From NCBI RefSeq assembly GCF_024622195.1, contig NZ_JANKBI010000002.1, positions 310,001-374,000 on the forward strand: a stretch of DNA of 64,000 nt, in the 5' to 3' direction. The notes below the pieces were generated by a model. The model had not been told where the DNA came from. It saw only the letters and a list, made by a program, of their open reading frames with translations, and searched no databases. The DNA comes from Murimonas intestini (GTDB lineage Bacteria > Bacillota > Clostridia > Lachnospirales > Lachnospiraceae). Of the stretch, positions 53,911 through 61,724 are shown one piece after another; the stretch's first letter is position 1; each line of letters begins with the position of its first letter. The translations under genes and the position numbers were made by a program.

Positions 53911-55553
53911 AGCATAAAAATACAGAACTGAAATGTATTTTTGTAATCATTTTGCTTCTGTTTGCCTCATTTCTTGTCATACCAACACTGAACCTGCTTG
54001 TTAAATCCTTCTGGGGAGACAATGGATTTACAGGTGAATTTTACACTGCGGTTTTTGCCGGCAAAAATTTTAAATCAGCGCTTGCAAACAGCTTTACAGT
54101 TTCGGCAGCGGCAGCGGTGATCGCGGTATGCATTGCGTTTGTGATTGCATACGCGGTACATTATACACATCTGCCGGGCTTCCTTAAAAGTTTTCTGCAG
54201 TCAGCGGCCGTACTGCCTATGTTTTTGCCAACTATTACTTACGGATTTGCAATCATATATTCTTTTGGCAGGCAGGGAGTCATCACAAGACTTTTAGGAA
54301 AGCAGCCGTTTAATATATATGGCTTTGGGGGACTTCTGACAGGTTATGTGATCTATACAATACCGGTGGCATTTTTGCTTATACATAACACAATGGGCTA
54401 TGTAGACAAAAAAACTATTACAGTTTCTAAGGTCATGGGCGACAATAATTTGAGGACTTTCTGGATAGCGGTTCTGCGTCCGCTGCTTGGAACACTGGCA
54501 GGCGCTTTTATTCAGGCATTTTTCCTGTGCTTTACTGATTTTGGCATTCCGGCTTCAGTAGGAGGAAAGTATGATGTGATCGCTGTCACACTCTACAACC
54601 AGATGCTGGGCGGTATTCCTGATTTTAACAGGGGCGCGGTTGTTGCCATGATAATGCTTCTTCCGTCTGTGGCCAGTATCATGCTTCTGCGCTATCTGGA
54701 ACGGTATAATATCAGGTATGACCGCATAAGCCAGGCCCAGCTCCGTCCCGGCAGATTACGCGACACCGCATGGGGGCTCTCTGGTACAGCACTGTCATTA
54801 TTGATGTTATCAATATTTGCGGTGATATTTATCATTCCCATGGTACAGAACTGGCCCTACCAGGCGTCTTTTACACTGCAGCATTTCAAAGATGTTTTTA
54901 GTGACAGTGAGCTGCGCACAATATATCTCCACTCGCTGTCAATGGCGCTGCTTACAGCGTTTTTTGGGACAATGATCTCTTACGGCGCGGCGCTTATTAC
55001 AGCCCGCAGCAGTCTGCATAGGAGATGCAAACAGATTATAGACTCTATCGCGCTTATAACAAATACAATCCCGGGCATGGTGCTTGGACTGGCGTTTTTA
55101 TTTTCGTTTACAGGGACATCCCTGCAGAATACCTTTTTGCTAATGATTTTATGTAATATCGTACATTATTTCTCAACTCCATATTTAATGATGAAAAATT
55201 CACTTTCAAAAATGAATTCGGGCTGGGAAACTACAGCCATGCTTATGGGTGACAGTTGGATAAAAACAATCATCAGGATTATAACGCCAAATGCAATAGG
55301 GAGCCTGCTTGAAACCTTCAGCTATTATTTCATAAATTCAATGGTCACTGTGAGTGCACTGGTATTTCTGGCCGGAGCCCGCACAATGGTGCTGACTACC
55401 GAAATCAAGCAGCTGCAGTATATCAATAAATACAATGAGGTCTTTGTACTGTCACTGCTGATATTATTTACAAATTTAGTTGCTAAGTTCTTGTTTTCAA
55501 GACTTGCAGAATATACTTCAAAAAAATATGCTTATGAAAGGAAAAGAAAATGA
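53907..55553 (+). CDS. ABC transporter permease, two fused permease domains
   Basis: This 548-residue membrane protein carries two permease domains in one chain, as in FbpB/SfuB-type importers: an N-terminal half with coupling loop GDNNLRTFWIAVLRPLL and a C-terminal half with GDSWIKTIIRIITPNAIGS. It has about twelve membrane segments. In many phosphonate systems PhnU and PhnV are separate, so one chain replaces both. It overlaps the genes on both sides by four bases (ATGA), indicating coupled translation. Confidence 0.88.
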   Translation: MKHKNTELKCIFVIILLLFASFLVIPTLNLLVKSFWGDNGFTGEFYTAVFAGKNFKSALANSFTVSAAAAVIAVCIAFVIAYAVHYTHLPGFLKSFLQSAAVLPMFLPTITYGFAIIYSFGRQGVITRLLGKQPFNIYGFGGLLTGYVIYTIPVAFLLIHNTMGYVDKKTITVSKVMGDNNLRTFWIAVLRPLLGTLAGAFIQAFFLCFTDFGIPASVGGKYDVIAVTLYNQMLGGIPDFNRGAVVAMIMLLPSVASIMLLRYLERYNIRYDRISQAQLRPGRLRDTAWGLSGTALSLLMLSIFAVIFIIPMVQNWPYQASFTLQHFKDVFSDSELRTIYLHSLSMALLTAFFGTMISYGAALITARSSLHRRCKQIIDSIALITNTIPGMVLGLAFLFSFTGTSLQNTFLLMILCNIVHYFSTPYLMMKNSLSKMNSGWETTAMLMGDSWIKTIIRIITPNAIGSLLETFSYYFINSMVTVSALVFLAGARTMVLTTEIKQLQYINKYNEVFVLSLLILFTNLVAKFLFSRLAEYTSKKYAYERKRK

Positions 55554-56551
55554 ATTCGAAAAAAATATTGGCAACAGGTATTATATTTAGTATCACATGC
55601 GCGGCGTTTGCGGGCTGCGGGGCTTCTGCAGACGAAGTAAAGGCCGGACAGGACCAGGTTGTTATCTATTCTAATGCAGATGACGAGGCGGTCACAGCTA
55701 TGACTAATGCATTAAACAATAACGGATTTGAAGGAAAATATATTTTTGAAACCTTCGGTACGTCTGAACTTGGCGGAAAGCTCCTGGCGGAAGGGACATC
55801 GCTGGAGGCGGACCTTATAACAATGAGTACATTCTATGTCCAAAGTGCCCAGGAACAAAATAATATGTTTCTTCCGCTGGCTTTTGATGTAAATACGCTG
55901 GAAACTGTACCGGACTTTACTGCACCCATAACTTCACAGGAGGGAGCCATCATTGTGAATACAGCTATGCTAAAAGAACATGGGCTGCCTGTGCCGGTCA
56001 GTCTTAAAGATCTGGCAGACCCTGTATATTCAGGTTTTCTGGCAGTCACGGATGTACAGGCCTCTTCTACTGCGTGGCTGCTTATGCAGGCGCTTGTGTC
56101 AGAATATGGTGAGGAGGGTGCACAGCAGATACTTCATGATATTTATGTAAATGCCGGCGACCATATTGAATCCTCAGGCTCCTCACCGCTTAAGCTGTGT
56201 GAGGCAGGAGAAGTGGCGGTTGGGTTTGGCCTCCGCCATCAGGCGGTAGCAGCAAAAGCAGAAGGACTTCCTATCGATTTTGTTGACCCGGCGGAAGGCA
56301 ACTTTTCACTGACTGAGTCGGTTTGTGTCATAGATAAAGGCAGTAAGACAAATCCGGCTTCAATGGAAATGGCCAGGTGCATAATTGAGAACAGCCGCAC
56401 AGAGCTGCAGGAGTATTATCCAAATGCACTTTATGAAGGAGAAAAATCTGACAGCCAGAATAAATCTGCATATCCAAAAACCTTCAGTGAACCGTTGACA
56501 TTTGAACTTTATTCACGCCATCAGGAAATTTCAGAGAATGCAAAACCATAA
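55550..56551 (+). CDS. ABC transporter binding lipoprotein, probable 2-aminoethylphosphonate
   Basis: This 333-residue lipoprotein has a signal peptide ending at AFAGC (C23) and a Fbp/PhnS-like binding domain (VVIYSNADDEAVTAMTNAL, then ITSQEGAIIVN). Such proteins bind ferric iron, polyamines or phosphonates; the adjacent phnW and phnX favour 2-aminoethylphosphonate. The Tyr pairs typical of ferric-binding proteins are not obvious, which agrees with that reading without proving it. Confidence 0.85.
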   Translation: MNSKKILATGIIFSITCAAFAGCGASADEVKAGQDQVVIYSNADDEAVTAMTNALNNNGFEGKYIFETFGTSELGGKLLAEGTSLEADLITMSTFYVQSAQEQNNMFLPLAFDVNTLETVPDFTAPITSQEGAIIVNTAMLKEHGLPVPVSLKDLADPVYSGFLAVTDVQASSTAWLLMQALVSEYGEEGAQQILHDIYVNAGDHIESSGSSPLKLCEAGEVAVGFGLRHQAVAAKAEGLPIDFVDPAEGNFSLTESVCVIDKGSKTNPASMEMARCIIENSRTELQEYYPNALYEGEKSDSQNKSAYPKTFSEPLTFELYSRHQEISENAKP

Positions 56552-56593
56552 TGCAGCATGATGTAAAAAAATATAAATGAGAGGATTTTAAAG

Positions 56594-57691
56594 ATGAAAG
56601 ACTATAAATTACTGACACCAGGACCTCTGACTACAACAAATACAGTTAAGGCAGAAATGCTTTTTGACCACTGCACCTGGGATAATGACTATAAACAGAT
56701 CACACAAAGCATACGTGCATCACTGCTTGAGCTTGCACATGTTTCACAGCCGGAGTATACGGCGGTGCTTATGCAGGGCAGCGGCACATTTGGGGTAGAA
56801 TCAGTGCTGACAAGCGTCATTGGCGGCCATGACAAGCTGCTTATCTGTGCAAATGGTTCCTATGGGATGAGAATGGAAGATATTTGCAGGCATGCAGGCA
56901 TTGCCTGTACTGTCTATAAAGAAAATAACGATTGCCGGCCGGAACCGCAGAAAATAGCGGAAATACTGGCAGAGGATAAATCGATTACTCACGTCGCGAT
57001 GGTGCACAGCGAAACAACCAGCGGGATCCTTAATGACATCGCAGCAGCAGGCAGGGTGGTTAAGGATGCCGGCAAAACATTTATTGTAGATGCCATGTCA
57101 TCATTTGGAGGCATGGATATACCGGTCGCGGACTGGGGAATAGATTTCCTTGTATCCAGCGCCAATAAGTGCATTCAGGGCGTTCCGGGTTTTTCTTTTA
57201 TCATTGCCAATAGAGAGAAGATTGAACAGAGCAGGGGAAGAGCGCGTTCGCTTTCACTCGATCTGTATGATCAGTGGAAGGGGATGGACGAAGACGGCAA
57301 ATGGCGTTTTACTTCACCGACCCATGTAGTGCTGGCGTTTGCAAAGGCACTGGAGGAATTAAAGGAGGAAGGCGGCATAGAGGCACGAAATGCACGCTAT
57401 GACCAAAATCAGCGTTTGCTGACAGAGCGTCTTGGCAGTCTTGGATTTAAGCCTTATCTTGCGCCTGAAGTTCAGGGTCCTGTCATCACTACCTTTTATT
57501 ATCCTGAAGGCGCCGGGTTTTCATTTCCTGAAATGTATGAATACATAAAGGAACGCGGTTATGTGCTTTATCCCGGCAAGGTCATGGAGGCTGATACCTT
57601 CAGAGTAGGAAACATCGGGGAAATATACCCGGAGGATATAGAAACACTCAGCTCGATCATGGCAGACTTTTTAGAGGAGAAAGAAAAATGA
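56594..57691 (+). CDS. phnW: 2-aminoethylphosphonate:pyruvate transaminase
   Basis: This 365-residue PLP enzyme converts 2-aminoethylphosphonate and pyruvate to phosphonoacetaldehyde and alanine. The PLP lysine is K192 in SSANKCIQGVPGFSF, and the cofactor-contacting Asp lies in FIVDAMSSFGG. N-terminal LLTPGPLTTTNTVK and DHCTWDNDY are hallmarks of PhnW. Length matches the family. Its stop overlaps the phnX start (ATGA). Confidence 0.95.
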   Translation: MKDYKLLTPGPLTTTNTVKAEMLFDHCTWDNDYKQITQSIRASLLELAHVSQPEYTAVLMQGSGTFGVESVLTSVIGGHDKLLICANGSYGMRMEDICRHAGIACTVYKENNDCRPEPQKIAEILAEDKSITHVAMVHSETTSGILNDIAAAGRVVKDAGKTFIVDAMSSFGGMDIPVADWGIDFLVSSANKCIQGVPGFSFIIANREKIEQSRGRARSLSLDLYDQWKGMDEDGKWRFTSPTHVVLAFAKALEELKEEGGIEARNARYDQNQRLLTERLGSLGFKPYLAPEVQGPVITTFYYPEGAGFSFPEMYEYIKERGYVLYPGKVMEADTFRVGNIGEIYPEDIETLSSIMADFLEEKEK

Positions 57692-58467
57692 AGACAAAAC
57701 TTATAATCCTTGACTGGGCCGGCACTACGGTGGACTATGGATGTTTTGCGCCGGTAAACGCCTTTGCCCTTGCTTTTAAAACATGCGGGATCGATGCCTC
57801 GGTGGATGAGATACGCGCTCCCATGGGCATGCTTAAACGTGACCATATACGTACAATGCTTGAAATGAAACGTATTCATGATTTGTGGGCCGGACTATAT
57901 GGCACGGAACCGGATGAAGATGATGTAGATCGCATCTATGGTGTCTTTGAGGAATCTCTTATGGAGAGCCTGGCAAATTATGCAGCGCCCAAAAGCGGCA
58001 CCGTAGAAACTGCCGCACGTCTGAGAAAAATGGGGCTGGCGATCGGTTCTACCACGGGCTATACAGATAAGATGATGAAGGTGGTGGCACAAAAAGCGGC
58101 AGAGCAGGGATATGCACCGGACGCTTGCTTTACTCCTGATTCAGTTGGCGGGCTTGGGCGCCCATACCCATATATGATCTATGCCAATATGCAGAAAATG
58201 CGGATTGATTCCGTATACAGCGTAGTAAAAGTCGGGGACACTTTAGCTGATATAAAAGAAGGGAAAAATGCAGGTGTAAAGACCCTGGGCGTGATTGAGG
58301 GCAGCAGTGCCCTTGGCCTTTGCCAGGCAGAGTTTGAGGCGCTTCCGGCAGAAGAGAAGAGTACTTTGACTGACAAAGTCCGGAAGATGTATCTTGCAGC
58401 GGGGGCAGATGGCGTGCTTTACAATTTAGCAGAGCTTCCCGGCTGGCTGGAGGCCGCAGATGAATAA
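57688..58467 (+). CDS. phnX: Phosphonoacetaldehyde hydrolase
   Basis: This 259-residue HAD-family enzyme splits phosphonoacetaldehyde into acetaldehyde and phosphate. Nucleophile D9 is in ILDWAGTTVDYG, the Schiff-base lysine is K50 in APMGMLKRDHI, and the acidic metal site is KVGDTLADIKEG. With phnW it forms the complete two-step route that frees phosphate, nitrogen and a two-carbon unit from 2-aminoethylphosphonate. Confidence 0.95.
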   Translation: MKTKLIILDWAGTTVDYGCFAPVNAFALAFKTCGIDASVDEIRAPMGMLKRDHIRTMLEMKRIHDLWAGLYGTEPDEDDVDRIYGVFEESLMESLANYAAPKSGTVETAARLRKMGLAIGSTTGYTDKMMKVVAQKAAEQGYAPDACFTPDSVGGLGRPYPYMIYANMQKMRIDSVYSVVKVGDTLADIKEGKNAGVKTLGVIEGSSALGLCQAEFEALPAEEKSTLTDKVRKMYLAAGADGVLYNLAELPGWLEAADE

Positions 58468-58493
58468 GAGATTTATACCAAAAGCATGATTTC

Positions 58494-58548
58494 TGTCGAT
58501 TAATGGAGATAAGTTTTTCTTGCTAATGTCAGTAGATGTTTATATAAT
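58494..58548 (+). promoter_or_regulatory. spo0A promoter region with 0A-like box
   Basis: TTGCTA (58520-58525) and TATAAT (58543-58548) are 17 bases apart, about 120 bases before spo0A. TGTCGAT at 58494-58500 matches the 0A box at six of seven bases just upstream, which would fit autoregulation. I saw no clear sigma-H promoter. Confidence 0.5.
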
Positions 58549-58671
58549 ACAAGTAGTTTTTGTGTGTTACAATTTTTGGTAAGCCGTGCGGTTTATATGT
58601 GGCCGTCAGCTTAAGGGCCCCCAGGATTTAACGGCAATGACAATTTTTTATATAAAACGGAGGACTGTTTC

Positions 58672-59469
58672 ATGGAAAAATTAAATATAGCGATTGCTGA
58701 CGATAATGAACGTGTTGTGCAGCTTCTTGACAGCATCGTTAGCAGCGATGAGGAGCTGCAGGTTGTGGGAAAGGCCGGAAACGGAGAAGAGCTTTATGAG
58801 ATAATCAGGGAGAAAGAGCCGGATGTTGTATTGATGGATATTATCATGCCGAAGGTTGACGGACTGACAGTGATGGACAGGGTCAATAAAGATAAAAGTA
58901 TGAAAAAGCATCCGGCCTTCATCGTGATCTCAGCCGTAGGACAGGAAAAAATAACAGAAGATGCTTTTAATCTGGGGGCTGACTACTATATACTGAAGCC
59001 TTTCGACAATGATATGGTGATCAGCCGTATTAAACATACGAGAAGCAGCAGAGAGCGGAATTTTGCCGAAGTCCGCAAGGTCAATGCATATGAGAGCAAG
59101 AATGAATATATGGAGAGAAATCTGGAGACAGATGTGACTAATATCATTCACGAGATAGGAGTTCCGGCGCATATCAAGGGATACCAGTACCTGAGGGATG
59201 CTATCATCATGTCAGTGGGCGATATGGAAATGCTCAATTCTATCACAAAAATATTATATCCTACTATAGCAAAGAAGCATCAGACTACGCCAAGCAGAGT
59301 GGAGAGGGCGATCAGGCATGCTATTGAAGTAGCCTGGAGCAGAGGCAAAATGGATACAATTGATGATCTCTTTGGATATACAGTCAGCAATGGGAAAGGA
59401 AAGCCTACGAACTCGGAGTTTATTGCACTTATTGCTGATAAAATACGTTTGGAATACAAGAACAGGTAG
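58672..59469 (+). CDS. spo0A: Sporulation master regulator Spo0A
   Basis: This 265-residue response regulator controls entry into sporulation. Its receiver domain carries D56 in VVLMDIIMPKVDG with IADDNE at the acidic pocket, and the C-terminal domain (about 150-265) has the family's HEIGVPAHIKGYQYLRDAI and TTPSRVERAIRHAIEVAWSRG, which binds 0A boxes. It normally follows spoIVB directly; here the phosphonate cassette lies between them. glgA follows after about 105 bases. Confidence 0.98.
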   Translation: MEKLNIAIADDNERVVQLLDSIVSSDEELQVVGKAGNGEELYEIIREKEPDVVLMDIIMPKVDGLTVMDRVNKDKSMKKHPAFIVISAVGQEKITEDAFNLGADYYILKPFDNDMVISRIKHTRSSRERNFAEVRKVNAYESKNEYMERNLETDVTNIIHEIGVPAHIKGYQYLRDAIIMSVGDMEMLNSITKILYPTIAKKHQTTPSRVERAIRHAIEVAWSRGKMDTIDDLFGYTVSNGKGKPTNSEFIALIADKIRLEYKNR

Positions 59470-59574
59470 GAAGCAGAAATGAAAAACTTAAATAATTCAG
59501 ATAATACTTTTCATCGGCCGGAAAATGCGTTATAATTTATAAAAAGCGTGGCTAGAATACAGGAGGATTATTGT

Positions 59575-61011
59575 ATGAAGAAAGTGTTATTTGTAGCTTC
59601 CGAATGTGTACCGTTTATTAAGACGGGAGGATTGGCAGATGTTGTGGGATCTTTGCCAAGATACTTCAACAAAGAAGAATTTGATGTCCGTGTCATTATA
59701 CCTAAATACTTATGTATGGACCAGAAATGGAAAGACATGATGCAGTACCGCACACATTTCTATATGGACATGAACTGGAGAAGCCAGTATGTAGGTGTGC
59801 TTGAAATGGAATACAACGGAATAAAGTACTATTTTATTGATAATGAGTTTTATTTTTCAGGACCAAAGCCGTATGGCAACATTTTTCAGGATATAGAGAA
59901 ATTTGCGTTTTTCTCAAAAGCAGCTCTTTCGGCATTGCCTTTGATCGATTTCAGGCCTGACATTGTCCATTGCCATGACTGGCAGACCGGGCTTATTCCG
60001 GTCTATTTAAAAGACAAGTTCCATGACGGGGAATTTTTCAGGGATATGAAGTCTGTCATTACTATACATAACCTGAAATTCCAGGGAGTCTGGGATGTGA
60101 AGACTGTCATGGATATCACAGGACTGCCGAAATATTATTTCTCACCTGATAAACTCGAGGCCTATGGTGATGCAAATTACCTGAAAGGCGGAATCGTCTA
60201 TGCAGATGCAGTCACCACGGTGAGTGAAACATACGCGGAAGAGATCAAGATGCCATTTTATGGGGAAGGGCTTGACGGCCTGATGAGGGCGCGCGCCAAT
60301 TGTCTGCGCGGTATTGTGAATGGTATCGATTATGATGAATACAATCCGGCAACGGATAAATATATCGTACAGAATTACGATGCAAGAACCTTCAGGAAAG
60401 AAAAGATAAAGAATAAACGTGCTCTGCAGGAGGAGCTGGGACTGGAGAGAGACGACAAGAAATTTATGATCGGCATTGTCTCCAGGCTGACGGACCAGAA
60501 GGGATTTGACCTGATCAACTACATCATGGACGAGATGTGCCAGCAGGATGTGCAGTTTGTAATTCTGGGTACAGGAGAAGAGAGATACGAGAATGCTTTC
60601 CGCCATTTTGCGTGGAAATACAGCGGAAAGGTATCTGCAAATATATACTATTCAGAAGCTTTATCGCATAAGATATATGCTTCATGTGACGCATTCCTGA
60701 TGCCGTCACTGTTTGAGCCATGCGGCCTGAGCCAGCTGATGAGCCTCAGGTATGGAACTGTGCCGATTGTCAGGGAGACAGGCGGCCTGAAAGACACGGT
60801 ACAGCCTTATAATGAATTTGAGGGTACAGGCACAGGCTTCAGCTTCAAAAATTATAATGCACATGAGATGTTTAATTCTGTAAAATATGCAAAAGATGTA
60901 TACTATAACAGGAAGCGGGAATGGAACAAAATAATAGACAGAGCTATGGGCGCTGATTATTCATGGAACAGCTCGGCAAAGAAATATGAAGAGATGTACC
61001 GCTGGCTGTAA
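59575..61011 (+). CDS. glgA: Glycogen synthase (ADP-glucose)
   Basis: This 478-residue GT5 enzyme extends alpha-1,4-glucan from ADP-glucose. The K16-TGGLADV motif binds ADP-glucose, and the C-terminal half has PSLFEPCGLSQLMSLRYGT with the catalytic Glu. The ATG at 59575 follows aggagg; the longer frame from 59548 contains that site. A TATAAT at 59531-59536 is a possible -10. Granulose build-up accompanies sporulation in clostridia, which gives its place after spo0A some meaning. Confidence 0.95.
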   Translation: MKKVLFVASECVPFIKTGGLADVVGSLPRYFNKEEFDVRVIIPKYLCMDQKWKDMMQYRTHFYMDMNWRSQYVGVLEMEYNGIKYYFIDNEFYFSGPKPYGNIFQDIEKFAFFSKAALSALPLIDFRPDIVHCHDWQTGLIPVYLKDKFHDGEFFRDMKSVITIHNLKFQGVWDVKTVMDITGLPKYYFSPDKLEAYGDANYLKGGIVYADAVTTVSETYAEEIKMPFYGEGLDGLMRARANCLRGIVNGIDYDEYNPATDKYIVQNYDARTFRKEKIKNKRALQEELGLERDDKKFMIGIVSRLTDQKGFDLINYIMDEMCQQDVQFVILGTGEERYENAFRHFAWKYSGKVSANIYYSEALSHKIYASCDAFLMPSLFEPCGLSQLMSLRYGTVPIVRETGGLKDTVQPYNEFEGTGTGFSFKNYNAHEMFNSVKYAKDVYYNRKREWNKIIDRAMGADYSWNSSAKKYEEMYRWL

Positions 61012-61082
61012 AAACTGGAAAATTGTTTCAGCAGATATATTAAAAATTTTTGAGTTATACTGTTTTTGGGAATAGAAATTTA

Positions 61083-61112
61083 GAATAGGAATCCTCCTTT
61101 TCTGGCATAATA
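61083..61112 (+). promoter_or_regulatory. Candidate sigma-G promoter of the coat-protein genes
   Basis: GAATA (61083-61087) fits the sigma-G -35 GnATR, and CATAATA (61106-61112) fits the -10 CATnnTA, with an 18-base spacer. Transcription would start near 61119, about 60 bases before the first coat gene and inside the loop of the long inverted repeat at 61090-61172. Confidence 0.55.
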
Positions 61113-61172
61113 AGAAAGTAAATTGCTTGGCTAACAGCTTGGCAAATTAAACTTAGCCAGAAAAGGAGGATT
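61090..61172 (+). promoter_or_regulatory. 17-base inverted repeat enclosing a ribosome-binding site
   Basis: aatcctccttttctggc (61090-61106) and gccagaaaaggaggatt (61156-61172) are perfect inverted repeats with a 49-base loop; five more T and the coat-gene ATG follow. In a read-through transcript from glgA this could terminate transcription or hide the aaaggagg site. A competing stem, tggctaa (61128-61134) with ttagcca (61153-61159), uses part of the right arm. Confidence 0.75.
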
Positions 61173-61177
61173 TTTTT

Positions 61178-61363
61178 ATGACAGAGATTTCAGAACTGGA
61201 CTTACAGAACCTTCGTCACCTGATCGGAGGATTTTCCACAACTCACTGTAAAATGCAGGCATATGCACAGCAGGCTACAGACCCGGCAGTTAAGCAGTTT
61301 TTCCAGAAGTCTGCACAGTCATCAATGGAAACAAAGCAGCAGCTGATGCAGTTCTTACAATAG
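61178..61363 (+). CDS. Small CotF-like spore coat protein
   Basis: This 61-residue, mostly helical protein (SELDLQNLRHLIGGFSTTHCKMQAYAQQATD, then VKQFFQKSAQSSMETKQQLM) resembles the ferritin-like helical hairpins of CotF-type coat proteins. The ATG at 61178 follows aaaggagg with a T-rich spacer. It is paired with a second small gene seven bases downstream. The coat role is from family resemblance and sporulation context. Confidence 0.75.
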   Translation: MTEISELDLQNLRHLIGGFSTTHCKMQAYAQQATDPAVKQFFQKSAQSSMETKQQLMQFLQ

Positions 61364-61376
61364 GAGGGATATGAAA

Positions 61377-61625
61377 ATGGACGAAAAAACAATGGTTTCA
61401 GACACACTTGCAAGCATTAACAGTGAACTTGGACGTTATGCAGAGATGATCACTCAGACTGAGAACCCACAGCTGAAGCAGACACTCAAACAGATCCGTA
61501 ACCAGTGTGAGATGTCTCAGGAAGAGGTATACCAGATCGCCAGAAGCAAACAGTACTATGTACCGGCAGCAAAGGCTACAGCAGAAGAAGTGGCACACGT
61601 GCGTTCAATTCTGACTCAGGGCTGA
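61377..61625 (+). CDS. Small CotF-like spore coat protein
   Basis: This 82-residue helical protein (VSDTLASINSELGRYAEMITQTENPQLKQTL) ends with YYVPAAKATAEEVAHVRSIL; a YYxPA motif near the C-terminus is seen in CotF-family proteins. The ATG at 61377 has aggaggg eight bases before it; the ATG at 61371 is too close to that site. It is co-transcribed with the 61-residue gene and ends at the terminator at 61668. Confidence 0.82.
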   Translation: MDEKTMVSDTLASINSELGRYAEMITQTENPQLKQTLKQIRNQCEMSQEEVYQIARSKQYYVPAAKATAEEVAHVRSILTQG

Positions 61626-61667
61626 TAGAAGATACAGAGAAGCATTTTTGAGAAAATGAAAAATATG

Positions 61668-61715
61668 CCGCCGCAGAACAGCAGGAATGCATTCAGCGGC
61701 GGTATTTATTTTATA
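61668..61715. terminator. Bidirectional terminator between coat genes and spoVB
   Basis: ccgccgc (61668-61674) pairs with gcggcgg (61696-61702), extended by A/T pairs on the outside (aaatat with tattta), with A-rich and T-rich flanks suited to both strands. It separates convergent genes. Confidence 0.8.
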
Positions 61716-61724
61716 TAAAGTAGT

